From Polaromonas eurypsychrophila (GTDB taxonomy: Bacteria > Pseudomonadota > Gammaproteobacteria > Burkholderiales > Burkholderiaceae_C): a DNA stretch of 64,000 bases. Made by a program: the position numbers and the translations under genes. The stretch lies in the NCBI RefSeq assembly GCF_014641715.1, contig NZ_BMIG01000007.1:148425-212424 (forward strand), given 5' to 3'. The notes beneath the pieces are model-generated. The model was given only the letters and a program-made list of their open reading frames with translations. It did not search any database and was not told the origin of the DNA. How positions within the stretch are numbered: position 1 is the first letter of the stretch; every line of letters starts with the position of its first letter. Shown in pieces: positions 43,685-52,331 of the stretch.

Positions 43685-43945
43685 TGCTCGCGGTGTGGTT
43701 CACACGCCGCAGTTCAACGGGAAGCAGGAGGGAGTTGTTGCCATGCGCTCGGGGGTTCGACCCGGATCGCAAGCGCCGCGACTTTTAACCTGCGCTGCCC
43801 CCGCAACGGTAAAACGGACGAATGTTTTTCCCTGAAATTCAGCTTCAGGGTGCATTCAGCCCTCATCACAGCCACTGAGCGATTGAACATGCGCTTGGGA
43901 AGGCGATGAGGACAGTTCCGTCAGCCCGGATACCGGCCAACAAGG
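43685..43945 (+). ncRNA. Cobalamin (AdoCbl) riboswitch
   Basis: The leader of btuB shows the class-defining blocks in order: GGGAAGCAGGAG (about 43721), CTGCCCCCGCAACGGTAA (about 43795), the GCCACTG box at 43871-43877, GGGAAGGCGATGAGG and the 3' GTCAGCCCGGATACCGGCC near 43920-43938. B12 binding should shut off the downstream uptake and synthesis operon. The btuB start is about 95 nt further on. Confidence 0.95.
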
Positions 43946-43989
43946 TGGTTGCACGTCTGTCCCGACAGGCCGTAGCCGTAACGCTCATG

Positions 43990-44019
43990 CACTGGCGGGG
44001 AAGCCAGTGAGGGCCTTTT
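43990..44019 (+). promoter_or_regulatory. Hairpin between riboswitch and btuB, possible expression platform
   Basis: CACTGGC-N6-GCCAGTG is followed by AGGGCCTTTT, 18 nt before the btuB ATG. It could act as a weak terminator or cover the ribosome site when the riboswitch is occupied. Confidence 0.5.
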
Positions 44020-44036
44020 GTTGATTGTCTCCATCC

Positions 44037-45920
44037 ATGAAAACCTGTGTTTTTTATGCGCGTCCTGCCGCGCTTTCGCTGGCGCTGGCCGCCGCTTTTC
44101 CCGCCTTCTCCCAGTCCCCCGCTGCGTCGCAGCTCTCGGAAACAGTCGTCACGGCCTCACGCGTGGCTACGCCGGTTACCGATGTGATCGCAGACGTTTC
44201 CATCATTGACCGCGAGATCCTCGAGCGGGCTGGCCAGTCGTCGCTGCGCGACATTCTGGCTCAGCAGCCTGGCATCCAAATGGGCAGCAATGGCAGCTAC
44301 CGCTCGAATTCAAGCATTTTCCTGCGCGGCGCGAGCAACTCGCAAACCATTGTCTTGATAGACGGCGTGCGCGTGGGCTCGGCCACTTCGGGCGGCGCAT
44401 CGTTTGAGAACCTTCCGCTGGCGCGTATTGAGCGGATTGAAATTTTGCGCGGCGCGGCCTCAGCCTTGTATGGGCCGGATGCCGTGGGCGGCGTGATCCA
44501 AATTTTTACCCGAGAGCCCGCCGAGGGTCTGGCGCTCAGTGCCAGTGTCGGCTTTGGCTCGGCCGGGCAACGGCAGGCGGACGCATTGGTGCGCGGCAGC
44601 GCTGGCGCCATTGGCTACAGTCTGGGTGTCTCGCGCGAAAAAGCGCGCGGCATCAGTTCTGTGTCCAACCCAACATCGACCAGCTTCAACCCGGATGCGG
44701 ACGGGTTCACGTCTACCAGCGTCGATGCGAAACTGACTGCCAAGATCAACCGCGAACATGCGCTGACCCTGAGTTTTCTGCACAGCGATACCGAGTACCA
44801 GTTTGACGGCCTGCCTTCCCCCAATCCCTTGGGTTTGACCAAACTCACATCCGATGCGCGGGCGAAACCTAAGCTCAACAACGCTACCGTCAGATGGGAT
44901 GCGCAATGGCTGCCGCAATGGAAATCCACACTGACTGCGGGGACCAGCGATGAAGATTCGGTCAGCGAGTATTACCGCATCTCCGATGGAAGGTTTGGCG
45001 GCAGCAGCAGGTTCAATACCGGCCGCAAGCAGTTGACCTGGCAAAACGACATCACGCTGGACAAGGACGTGTTGTCTCTGATGCTTGAAGACCGATCCGA
45101 AGCGGTTGACAGCTCTACCAGCTACACGATCAAACAACGCAATGTGCGCAGCGCTCTGGCATCTTATGCGCTGAACCGAGAGCGCTGGAATGCGCTGGCC
45201 GTGATCCGCAACGACAAAAACTCCCAGTTTGGCAGCTTCAACAACTGGGCGCTTTCCGCCGGCTATCGCTTGATCGACGGTCTGCGTGCGGTGGCCAGTG
45301 TTGGCACGAGTTTCCAGGCGCCCACTTTCAACCAGCTGTACTTCCCGGGGTTTGGCAATCCCGCGCTGGTGCCGCAGCGCAACCGGGCCACCGAGCTGGG
45401 GTTGAAGTACCAGCAGGGCAATGTCGCGCTGGGTGCGGTGGCGTACCACAACGATATCCAGGGCTTCATCATTCCGTCCACCAATGTCCAAAGTTCGCTG
45501 GCGGTGTTGCGCGGGGTCACCCTGAGCGCTGACGTGAAATCTGGCGCGACCAGTTACTCGCTGTCTTACGACTACGCAGACCCACGCTCTTACTCGTCCG
45601 TGCCGGCTTCCAATGACCTGCGACTGGTGCGAATTGCGCAGAACGTGCTTAATGCCCGCGTCACGCACCGCATGGGCGATGTCAGTGTGTTTGGCGAGCT
45701 CAAGTTGTCCAGCAACCGGGAAGACGCCAAGGTAGTGGGTGTGGGCCGCGATACGCTGCCTGGCTACGGCGTGCTCAATACCGGCGTAAGCTGGAAGGTT
45801 CAGAAAGACGTCACCTTGCTGGCCCGCATCAACAACCTGACCGACACCCAATACATGCTCGCCAACGGTTTCTCGGTGCCTGGTCGCAATCTGTTTGCGT
45901 CCGTGACATGGGCGATGTGA
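44037..45920 (+). CDS. btuB: TonB-dependent outer-membrane cobalamin receptor BtuB
   Basis: The 627-residue receptor has a signal peptide (about residues 1-26), a TonB-box-like segment SETVVTASR, a plug domain (LRDILAQQPGIQMGSNGSYR, IFLRGASNSQTIVLIDGVRV, LPLARIERIEILRGAASALY) and a beta-barrel ending in the aromatic-type signature FASVTWAM. The cobalamin riboswitch directly upstream supports a corrinoid substrate. The ATG at 44037 is preferred over an in-frame upstream TTG because it begins the signal peptide. Confidence 0.93.
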   Translation: MKTCVFYARPAALSLALAAAFPAFSQSPAASQLSETVVTASRVATPVTDVIADVSIIDREILERAGQSSLRDILAQQPGIQMGSNGSYRSNSSIFLRGASNSQTIVLIDGVRVGSATSGGASFENLPLARIERIEILRGAASALYGPDAVGGVIQIFTREPAEGLALSASVGFGSAGQRQADALVRGSAGAIGYSLGVSREKARGISSVSNPTSTSFNPDADGFTSTSVDAKLTAKINREHALTLSFLHSDTEYQFDGLPSPNPLGLTKLTSDARAKPKLNNATVRWDAQWLPQWKSTLTAGTSDEDSVSEYYRISDGRFGGSSRFNTGRKQLTWQNDITLDKDVLSLMLEDRSEAVDSSTSYTIKQRNVRSALASYALNRERWNALAVIRNDKNSQFGSFNNWALSAGYRLIDGLRAVASVGTSFQAPTFNQLYFPGFGNPALVPQRNRATELGLKYQQGNVALGAVAYHNDIQGFIIPSTNVQSSLAVLRGVTLSADVKSGATSYSLSYDYADPRSYSSVPASNDLRLVRIAQNVLNARVTHRMGDVSVFGELKLSSNREDAKVVGVGRDTLPGYGVLNTGVSWKVQKDVTLLARINNLTDTQYMLANGFSVPGRNLFASVTWAM

Positions 45921-45930
45921 AGCCGTCGCC

Positions 45931-47274
45931 ATGCCTTCAGCTTCTTGCCCTGCCATCCTGATTGCCGCGCCCGCCTCCGGCCAGGGCAAGACCACGGTGG
46001 CCTGTGCCCTGGCGCGTCTGTTTACGCGCCAGGGCCGGCGCGTGCGGGTGTTCAAGTGCGGGCCGGATTTTCTGGATCCGTACTGGCTCAGCCTGGCCAG
46101 CGGCGCGCCCGTTCATCAGCTGGATTTATGGATGACCGGCGAGGCCGACTGCGCGCAACGCCTGCACGCTGCGGCGCTGGAAGCCGATCTGATCATTGTC
46201 GAAGGCGTGATGGGACTGTTCGACGGTCAACCCAGTGCTGCTGACCTGGCGCAGCGCTTCGATTTGCCGCTGCTGACGGTGATTGACGCCAGCGCCATGG
46301 CCGGCACTTTTGGCGCGCTGGCCTGGGGGCTGCAGACTTACCGGAAAGGCCTGCGTTTTGCGGGTGTGCTGGCCAATCGGGTGGCGTCCAACGGCCATGC
46401 GGCCATGCTGGAAGAGAGCCTGCGCGACCCCGCGCAGTGGCAGGGCGCGCTGATGCGCAGCGAAGACTTCAGCCTGCCGGAGCGGCACCTGGGCCTGGTG
46501 ATGTCTGCCGAGATGGACGACGCCATGACCCGGCTCGATGCTGCTGCCGACGCGCTCGCCGCGACAAAGCTGGGACAGATGGGCGCAGATGCGCTGCAGG
46601 CCTGGGTGGTGGATTTTGACGCGCCGGCTGATGCGGCGCCTGAAACGCCGGACCTGCTGCAGGGCCTGACAATTGCCGTCGCACGCGACGCGGCGTTCTG
46701 TTTTTTGTACGCTGCGAACCTTGATTGTTTGCAGGCCATGGGTGCCAGGCTGGTTTTTTTCTCGCCGCTGGCCGATGCTGCCTTGCCCGATTGCGACGCG
46801 CTGTGGCTGCCTGGTGGTTACCCCGAGCTACATGCCGCGACCCTGGCAGAAAACGGCGCCATGAAAGCCGCCATCGCTACCCATGTGTCTGCCGGCAAGC
46901 AGGTTTGGGCGGAATGCGGCGGCATGATGACGCTGTTTGACGAACTGCAAGCCGTCGATGGCCGCTGTTTCGCCATGTGGGGTGTGCTGCCGGGGCGTGT
47001 CACCATGCAGGCGCGTCTTGCCGCCTTGGGTCCGCAACAACTCGCTGTGGCGGGCGGCACCCTGCGCGGCCATACTTTTCACTACTCCACCTGCAGCTCG
47101 CCGCTGGCGCCCGCAACGCGCACCGAAGCCGCGCCAGGGCGCAAGCTGCGCGGTGAGGGCGAGGCCCTGTATGTGGCGGGTCCCGGCGACAGCGTCAAAG
47201 CCAGCTACTTCCACGCCTGGTTCGCGTCAAGCCCGGCCGCCGCTGCGACACTGTTTCTGAAGGACAAGCCATGA
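45931..47274 (+). CDS. cobB: Cobyrinate a,c-diamide synthase (CobB/CbiA)
   Basis: The 447-residue enzyme amidates the a and c carboxylates of cobyrinate (or hydrogenobyrinate) using glutamine and ATP. The N-terminal P-loop reads ILIAAPASGQGKTTVACALA; a DTB-synthetase-like domain follows (IIVEGVMGLFDG); the C-terminal glutaminase domain (from about residue 250) has LPGGYPELHAATLAENGAMK and the class I amidotransferase Cys in WAECGGMMTL. It starts 10 nt after btuB and overlaps the next gene by 4 nt. Confidence 0.92.
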   Translation: MPSASCPAILIAAPASGQGKTTVACALARLFTRQGRRVRVFKCGPDFLDPYWLSLASGAPVHQLDLWMTGEADCAQRLHAAALEADLIIVEGVMGLFDGQPSAADLAQRFDLPLLTVIDASAMAGTFGALAWGLQTYRKGLRFAGVLANRVASNGHAAMLEESLRDPAQWQGALMRSEDFSLPERHLGLVMSAEMDDAMTRLDAAADALAATKLGQMGADALQAWVVDFDAPADAAPETPDLLQGLTIAVARDAAFCFLYAANLDCLQAMGARLVFFSPLADAALPDCDALWLPGGYPELHAATLAENGAMKAAIATHVSAGKQVWAECGGMMTLFDELQAVDGRCFAMWGVLPGRVTMQARLAALGPQQLAVAGGTLRGHTFHYSTCSSPLAPATRTEAAPGRKLRGEGEALYVAGPGDSVKASYFHAWFASSPAAAATLFLKDKP

Positions 47275-48119
47275 CCGGATCGACAGACTGGCGCGCACTG
47301 GCTGCGGGCGCAGGCACGGTGGCCTACGGCCCGCAGCGCATCGTTTGCCTGACCGAGGAGCCGACCGAGTGGCTTTATCTGCTCGGGGAAGAGCGGCGCA
47401 TCGTCGGCATCTCGGGCTACACCGTGCGGCCGCCGCGGGCGCGCGAGGAAAAACCGAAAGTCAGTGCCTTTTTGAGCGCCAAGATCGACAAGATCGTAGA
47501 ACTCAGGCCCGATTGCGTGATTGGCTTTTCTGACCTGCAGGCTGACATTGCCTCCCAGCTGGTCAAAAAAGGGATTCAGGTCACCATCTTCAACCAGCGC
47601 AGCGTGGCGGAGATTTTCTCCATGATGTACCAGCTCGCCGCCATGGTGGGCCAGGAGGCACGTGGCCGTGAACTGATGCAGGGCATGCAACAACGCCTGC
47701 TTGAGATTGAAGCAACAGCCGCGACTCTCAAACGCCGCCCTCGCGTGTTTTTTGAGGAGTGGTACGACCCGCACATCAGCGCGATTGCCTGGGTCTCCGA
47801 GCTGATGGGTATTGCGGGAGGCGACGATTGCTTTCCCGAGCTGGCCTCGCAGCCCATGGGCAAGGACCGCATTATTGCCGACGGGAGCGAGATTGTGCGG
47901 CGCAACCCCGATATCATTTTGGGCTCCTGGTGCGGCCGCAAATTCCGGCCCGACCATGTGCTGGCGCGGCTGGGCTGGGAAAACGTCAACGCTGTCAAAA
48001 ACAAACAGCTGTTTGAGATTAAGTCGGCAGAAATTCTGCAGCCCGGTCCGGCGGCTTTGACCGACGGTGTCGAGCAAATACACCGGATCATCATGGAGTG
48101 GAGTTTGGCGCATGGCTGA
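47271..48119 (+). CDS. BtuF-like (ABC solute-binding fold) protein lacking a signal peptide
   Basis: The 282-residue protein has the helical-backbone binding fold of BtuF/FhuD proteins: PQRIVCLTEEPTEWLYLLGE, KIDKIVELRPDCVIGFSDLQ, EEWYDPHISAIAWVSELMG. Its N-terminus (MTGSTDWRALAAGAGTVAYG) is not a signal peptide and no lipobox is present, so it should be cytoplasmic, unlike the second BtuF at 48824. It may be a cytoplasmic corrinoid-binding or delivery protein. The 4-nt overlap with cobB indicates coupled translation. The role is inferred from fold and context. Confidence 0.78.
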   Translation: MTGSTDWRALAAGAGTVAYGPQRIVCLTEEPTEWLYLLGEERRIVGISGYTVRPPRAREEKPKVSAFLSAKIDKIVELRPDCVIGFSDLQADIASQLVKKGIQVTIFNQRSVAEIFSMMYQLAAMVGQEARGRELMQGMQQRLLEIEATAATLKRRPRVFFEEWYDPHISAIAWVSELMGIAGGDDCFPELASQPMGKDRIIADGSEIVRRNPDIILGSWCGRKFRPDHVLARLGWENVNAVKNKQLFEIKSAEILQPGPAALTDGVEQIHRIIMEWSLAHG

Positions 48120-48156
48120 ATTGGTATTTTTCTGTCAGGGGCGCCAAAACTTCTTT

Positions 48157-48226
48157 CCGTTCACCCTGAGCTTGTCGACGGGGCGTGTATGTGGATGCAG
48201 GCTTCGACAGGCTCAGCCCGAACGGT
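48157..48226. repeat. Dispersed inverted repeat (family C) between the BtuF-like gene and cobU
   Basis: CCGTTCACCCTGAGCTTGTC and GACAGGCTCAGCCCGAACGG form the arms of a long imperfect palindrome, a type of intergenic repeat widespread in proteobacteria. It fills most of the 117-nt gap, the longest early gap in the B12 operon. Confidence 0.8.
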
Positions 48227-48236
48227 GCTTTGCGTC

Positions 48237-48827
48237 ATGAGCAATTCAGCTACTTTTTCACGCAGCGAATTTATTCTTGGCGGCCAGCGAAGCGGCAAGT
48301 CGCACCGTGCCGAAATGCTGGCGCGTGACTGGCTGCTGCAATCCCCTGACAACCAGGCTGTGCTGATTGCCACGGCCCAGCCCTGGGACGATGAAATGCG
48401 CGAACGCATCACGAGGCATCAGCAAGACCGCTCTGAACGCGTACCCGGCATGCGTACGGTGGAAGAGCCGCTGCAGCTGGCGCAGACCATCACGCAGCAC
48501 AGCACAGCGCAGACGCTGCTGGTCGTCGATTGCCTGACACTGTGGTTGACCAATTTACTGATGCCGGCTGGCAACCGTCAGACAAATCAGGCTCCAGCCC
48601 TTACCACATATGCGCAGACAGCTATGCTTGTGATAGCAATTCGCGCCGCGCCTGGACCACTTATGCTGGTAGGGAACGAGATCGGGCTGGGCGTGATTCC
48701 CATGGGGCGCGAGACCCGTGACTTTGTGGATGCCCTCGGCCGCCTGAACCAGGAGGTCGCCCAGGCTTGCGAGCGCGTGACCTTCATGGCGGCAGGTTTG
48801 CCGCTCACATTAAAGGGCCAGCCATGA
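48237..48827 (+). CDS. cobU: Adenosylcobinamide kinase / adenosylcobinamide-phosphate guanylyltransferase CobU
   Basis: The 196-residue enzyme phosphorylates adenosylcobinamide and transfers GMP to give AdoCbi-GDP. It shows the P-loop ILGGQRSGKSHRAEML, TAQPWDDEMRERI with the conserved His in ITRHQQDR, LLVVDCLTLWLTNLL and VGNEIGLGVIP. An extra stretch at about residues 117-137 (QAPALTTYAQTAMLVIAI) is encoded by a dispersed repeat. The ATG at 48237 is chosen because the in-frame upstream part lies in another repeat. Its stop overlaps the next start (ATGA). Confidence 0.9.
   Translation: MSNSATFSRSEFILGGQRSGKSHRAEMLARDWLLQSPDNQAVLIATAQPWDDEMRERITRHQQDRSERVPGMRTVEEPLQLAQTITQHSTAQTLLVVDCLTLWLTNLLMPAGNRQTNQAPALTTYAQTAMLVIAIRAAPGPLMLVGNEIGLGVIPMGRETRDFVDALGRLNQEVAQACERVTFMAAGLPLTLKGQP
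48587..48648. repeat. Dispersed repeat family A copy inside cobU
   Basis: AATCAGGCTCCAGCCCTTAC, ATGCGCAGACAGCTATG and TAGCAATTCGCG align with the cobN copy (AATCGGGCTCCAGCCCTTG and so on), differing mainly in the central 8-10 bp. Read in frame in the same phase as in cobN. Confidence 0.85.
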
Positions 48828-49747
48828 GCTTTTCTTCTTGCCCCCTCGCCCTCTGGGAGAGGGCTGGGGTGAGGGCGGCGCTGTTGCTGCCCATGCTGTT
48901 TGTTCTAGCTTCAAACGTCGCCCACGCCCTGCAACTGTCAGACGACCGCAATGTGAGCCTCACTTTTGCGCAAAGTCCGCAGCGCATCATCAGCCTGCTG
49001 CCTTCGCTGACTGAAAGTGTCTGCGCCATGGATCAGTGCCACCGGCTGGTGGGGCGGGACCGTTATTCCAACCACCCGGCGTCGGTGCGGCAATTGCCGG
49101 TCCTGGGTGGCGGGCTGGACCCGAACATCGAGGCCATTGTGGCGCTCAAGCCCGATGTCGTCTTGCTGGCGACCTCGTCGCGTGTTGTGACCCGTCTGGA
49201 GTCGCTGGGCATCAAGGTGGTGGCACTGGAGCCCAAAAGCCACGCCGATGTGCGGCGCGTCTTGCACAAGTTGGGCGTCTTGCTGGAGGTGCCGGAAGAG
49301 CAGGGCGCGGCGCGTCTGTGGCGCGTCATCGATACCAGTGTCTCGGCAGCCGCCCAGTCGCTGTCACCGCAGGCCCGCAAGGCACGGGTCTACTTTGAAG
49401 TCAGCCGCGGACCGTATGCGGCGGGCGAGTCGTCTTTTATTGGCGAAACCCTGACGCGGCTCGGTGTGCAGAACGTGGTGCCCGCGTCGCTTGGCCCTTT
49501 TCCCAAGCTCAACCCCGAGTTTGTGGTGCGCGCCAACCCGGATGTGATCATGGTCGGCAACCGCAGCATGCTGGCCATGGCCAGTTATCCGGGCTGGGGC
49601 AGCATCAGGGCGGTGAAGGAGCAGCGCATCTGTGTGTTCGGCGCTGAAGAGTCCGATGTGGTGGTGCGCCCCGGACCGCGCATGGCCGAGGCCGCCCGGC
49701 TGATGGCCAATTGCCTTGAAAAACATGCGGATCGGGGCGTGCGGTGA
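48824..49747 (+). CDS. btuF: Periplasmic cobalamin-binding protein BtuF
   Basis: The 307-residue protein has an N-terminal leader (hydrophobic ALLLPMLFVLASNVAHA) and the BtuF/FhuD-type fold: PQRIISLLPSLTESVCAMD, NIEAIVALKPDVVLLATSS, GETLTRLGVQNVV. It should deliver B12 to BtuCD. The n-region of the leader (CPLALWERAGVRA) is encoded by a common dispersed repeat, so the export signal has been remodelled by an insertion. It overlaps cobU and btuC by 4 nt each. Confidence 0.88.
   Translation: MSFSSCPLALWERAGVRAALLLPMLFVLASNVAHALQLSDDRNVSLTFAQSPQRIISLLPSLTESVCAMDQCHRLVGRDRYSNHPASVRQLPVLGGGLDPNIEAIVALKPDVVLLATSSRVVTRLESLGIKVVALEPKSHADVRRVLHKLGVLLEVPEEQGAARLWRVIDTSVSAAAQSLSPQARKARVYFEVSRGPYAAGESSFIGETLTRLGVQNVVPASLGPFPKLNPEFVVRANPDVIMVGNRSMLAMASYPGWGSIRAVKEQRICVFGAEESDVVVRPGPRMAEAARLMANCLEKHADRGVR
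48838..48876. repeat. Dispersed repeat (family E) in the btuF leader
   Basis: CCCCTCGCCCTCTGGGAGAG and GGCTGGGGTGAGGGC match a very common proteobacterial palindromic repeat that encodes LALWERAGVRA-type peptides when read through. It lies in frame in the signal-peptide n-region. Confidence 0.75.
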
Positions 49748-50763
49748 ATCACCCCGTTGCCCGCTATCAACGCAGGGCTTTCTGGCTGATGGGTGTGCTG
49801 CTGCTGGTCAGCCTTGCCCTGTTGCTGTTGGGTGTGAGTGTGGGCAGCACCGGTTTTGAAAGCGTGCTGAACATGCAGCGCGATCCGCAGGCGATGCAAA
49901 TCATCTGGGAAATTCGCCTGCCACGCACGGCGGGCGCCTGGCTGGCCGGGGCCTTGCTTGGCCTGGCCGGCGCCGTGGCGCAGGGGCTGTTTCGCAACCC
50001 ACTGGCCGACCCGTATTTGCTGGGCAGCGCCTCGGGTGCTGCGTTGGGCGTGGCGCTGGCCATGGCGCTGTTTGGTGTGTCGCCGCTGGCCACACACTGG
50101 GTCGCACGCATCGGTCTGACCGGCGCGGCGTTTATCGGCGCAGTGGCGGCGGTGCTGCTGACCCTGCTGCTGGCCAAGGGTGTGCAGCACACCTTGCGCC
50201 TGTTGCTGGCCGGTGTGATTGTAGGTGTGGTGCTGGGCGCCTTTGGTTCACTGATCTTGCTGCTCACGCCTGACATCATGCAGGCCATGCAGGCCTTCAT
50301 GCTGGGCAGCACCGCTTTTGTGGGCTGGGCAGCCTGCGCGGTGATGGCTGTGGTGTTTGCCGTCTGTCTGCTGGCCGCCTGGATGATGAGCCATGTGCTG
50401 GACGGGCTGGCGCTGGGTGAAGCCACTGCCCAAAGCCTGGGCTTGAAGCTGCCGCAAATGCGCGCCGCCCTGGTGGCGGTGCTGGCGCTGGCCACAGGCA
50501 CGGCGGTGGCGCAAACCGGGCTGATTGCGTTTGTCGGCCTGGCCGCGCCGCACCTGGTGCGCTCGGTCATCAAGACCACGCATGGCCGGCTGATTGTGCT
50601 GGCCAGTCTGACTGGCGCGGTGTTGCTGACGGCGGCTGACATTCTGGCCAGAGGCGTGATTGCGCCGCAGGAGTTGCCGGTGGGCGTGCTCACCGCCGTG
50701 CTGGGTGGGGGCTATTTGCTGTGGCTGATGCACCGCAGCAGCGGCCGGGGAGGGGGGGTGTGA
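49744..50763 (+). CDS. btuC: Cobalamin ABC transporter permease BtuC (FecCD family)
   Basis: The 339-residue protein has about ten transmembrane helices with FecCD signatures IRLPRTAGAWLAGALLGLAG, NPLADPYLLGSASGAALGV and the C-terminal FVGLAAPHLVRSVIKTTHG. It forms the membrane pore for B12 uptake with BtuD and BtuF. Translation begins at GTG within a GTGA overlap with btuF. Confidence 0.92.
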   Translation: MNHPVARYQRRAFWLMGVLLLVSLALLLLGVSVGSTGFESVLNMQRDPQAMQIIWEIRLPRTAGAWLAGALLGLAGAVAQGLFRNPLADPYLLGSASGAALGVALAMALFGVSPLATHWVARIGLTGAAFIGAVAAVLLTLLLAKGVQHTLRLLLAGVIVGVVLGAFGSLILLLTPDIMQAMQAFMLGSTAFVGWAACAVMAVVFAVCLLAAWMMSHVLDGLALGEATAQSLGLKLPQMRAALVAVLALATGTAVAQTGLIAFVGLAAPHLVRSVIKTTHGRLIVLASLTGAVLLTAADILARGVIAPQELPVGVLTAVLGGGYLLWLMHRSSGRGGGV

Positions 50764-51560
50764 TGGCGAAAGTTTTTTTAGACGTTATCAATTCTGTAGC
50801 TGTTCACGCAAACGGGATAAGGGCCAGCCTCGGAAATGCCGAGGTATTGCAAGGTGTGGCTCTGGTATTGCCTGCGTCGCGCTGGACCAGCATCGTCGGG
50901 CCCAACGGCGCCGGCAAGTCCACCTTGCTCAAGGTGCTGGCGGGACTGTTGCCGTATCGCGGCAGCATCACGCTGCTGGGCCGGCCCCTGGCCGCGCTGC
51001 CTGCCCGTGAGCGCGCACAGCAGCTCTCCTGGCTGGGCCAGAACGAAAGTTCGCCCGACGACCTGACGGCCTACGACGTCGCCATGCTGGGCCGCTTGCC
51101 GCACCAGCGCTGGCTGGCGCCGCCGAGCGCACAAGACCACGCCGCCGCCGAGCACGCCCTGCGCGCCACCCACGCCTGGGACTGGCGCGAGCGCCCACTG
51201 GGTCAGCTTTCGGGCGGCGAACGCCAGCGTGTGCTGCTGGCGCGTGCGCTGGCGGTGCAAGCGCAGGTGCTGCTGATGGACGAACCGCTGACCAACCTCG
51301 ATCCGCCGCACCAGGCCGACTGGCTGTTGATGGCACGCGCGCTGGTGGACAGCGGCAAAACCGTGGTCAGTGTGTTGCATGAAATTTCGTTCGCGCTCCA
51401 CGCGGACGACATGGTGATCATGGCCGATGGCCGGGTCACGCACCAGGGTGCCTGCAATGACGCCGCCACCCACCGCGCACTGGAGCAGGTGTTTGACCAG
51501 CGCATCGCGGTGCACCAATTGGCAGGTCAGTGGGTCGCCGTGCCGAAGATTGAAATATGA
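50763..51560 (+). CDS. btuD: Cobalamin ABC transporter ATPase BtuD
   Basis: The 265-residue ATPase has Walker A GPNGAGKSTLLK, the ABC signature QLSGGERQRVLLARAL, Walker B VLLMDEPLTNLD and the switch His in VLHEISFALH. It powers BtuC. Residues 6-25 (VINSVAVHANGIRASLG) come from a dispersed repeat, replacing the usual N-terminal strand. The start overlaps the btuC stop by one base (TGATG). Confidence 0.92.
   Translation: MAKVFLDVINSVAVHANGIRASLGNAEVLQGVALVLPASRWTSIVGPNGAGKSTLLKVLAGLLPYRGSITLLGRPLAALPARERAQQLSWLGQNESSPDDLTAYDVAMLGRLPHQRWLAPPSAQDHAAAEHALRATHAWDWRERPLGQLSGGERQRVLLARALAVQAQVLLMDEPLTNLDPPHQADWLLMARALVDSGKTVVSVLHEISFALHADDMVIMADGRVTHQGACNDAATHRALEQVFDQRIAVHQLAGQWVAVPKIEI
50779..50840. 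repeat. Dispersed repeat family A copy in the btuD 5' end
   Basis: Its reverse complement contains GGCTGGCCCTTATCC, GCGTGAACAGCTAC and ATTGATAACG, the same blocks as in cobU and cobN, but read on the opposite strand in this gene. Confidence 0.75.
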
Positions 51561-51570
51561 ACCCCGGTTT

Positions 51571-51686
51571 GTCATCCCGGACTCGATCCGGGATCCATGA
51601 CTTTTGTCTGCGCTATGGCTGGGTCCGGATACATGGATTGCGGATCGGGCCTGCCCCGGACCACGATCCGGGGTCCGCAATGACAG
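51571..51686. repeat. Dispersed palindromic repeat (family D) between btuD and cobO
   Basis: GTCATCCCGGACTCGATCCG and GGATCCATG recur from 11831-11905, followed by a second palindromic part GATCGGGCCTGCCCC and ATCCGGGGTCCGCAATGACA. It occupies nearly the whole btuD-cobO gap and may form strong hairpins inside the operon mRNA. Confidence 0.8.
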
Positions 51687-51709
51687 CTAGAACTTGATAA
51701 GGCGATCCC

Positions 51710-52291
51710 ATGCAAATCGAAACCCCGCCCAGCGCAAAACCCTATGAAAAGCCCGAGGGTGAACGCCGCGGCCTGCTCATCGTCAACACCGGCGACGGCA
51801 AAGGCAAAAGCACCGCGGCTTTTGGCCTGGCGCTGCGTGCCCATGGCCGCCACCATGTGCATGGCAAAACCGTCAAGATTTTCCAGTTCATGAAAGTGCC
51901 CAGCGCGCGTTTTGGCGAGCACCGCATCTTCGAGCAGCTCGGCATCCCCATTGAAGGGCTGGGCGACGGCTTCAGCTGGAAAAGCCAGGACCTGGAACAC
52001 TCGGCCCAGCTCGCGCGCACGGGTTGGGAGAAAGCCAAAGCAGCCATCCTGGGCGGCGAGAATTTTATGGTGGTGCTGGACGAGCTGACCTACCCGCTGA
52101 TTTACGGCTGGATGCCGCTGGACGATGTGTTGCAGACGCTGAAGGACCGGCCCAAAGATGTGCATGTGGTCATCACCGGCCGGCGTTGCCCGCCCGAGAT
52201 CATTGAACTGGCCGATACCGTGACCGAGATGACCAAGGTCAAACACGCTTTTAATGCCGGGGTTCCGGCGCAGCGCGGTATCGAAGACTGA
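51710..52291 (+). CDS. cobO: Cob(I)yrinic acid a,c-diamide adenosyltransferase CobO/BtuR
   Basis: The 193-residue enzyme transfers the adenosyl group of ATP to cob(I)alamin or corrinoid precursors. It shows the P-loop [39 protein letters not shown] and the conserved [14 protein letters not shown] and [17 protein letters not shown]. It follows a repeat-filled gap after btuD and precedes the ExbB-like/DUF2149/cobN module. Confidence 0.93.
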   Translation: MQIETPPSAKPYEKPEGERRGLLIVNTGDGKGKSTAAFGLALRAHGRHHVHGKTVKIFQFMKVPSARFGEHRIFEQLGIPIEGLGDGFSWKSQDLEHSAQLARTGWEKAKAAILGGENFMVVLDELTYPLIYGWMPLDDVLQTLKDRPKDVHVVITGRRCPPEIIELADTVTEMTKVKHAFNAGVPAQRGIED

Positions 52292-52331
52292 ACCTTCTTC
52301 GCTGAAAAAACCCCTGCCCGAAAGAGACGCC

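Noticed and set aside
44460..46055. 531-codon minus-strand frame opposite btuB
   Set aside because: Shadow frame without motifs; it runs through the btuB/cobB junction, and the plus strand has riboswitch-led genes.
48157..48226. Reading the palindrome before cobU as a dedicated terminator or regulatory site
   Set aside because: It matches a widespread intergenic repeat and lacks a U-tract, so it is treated as a repeat.
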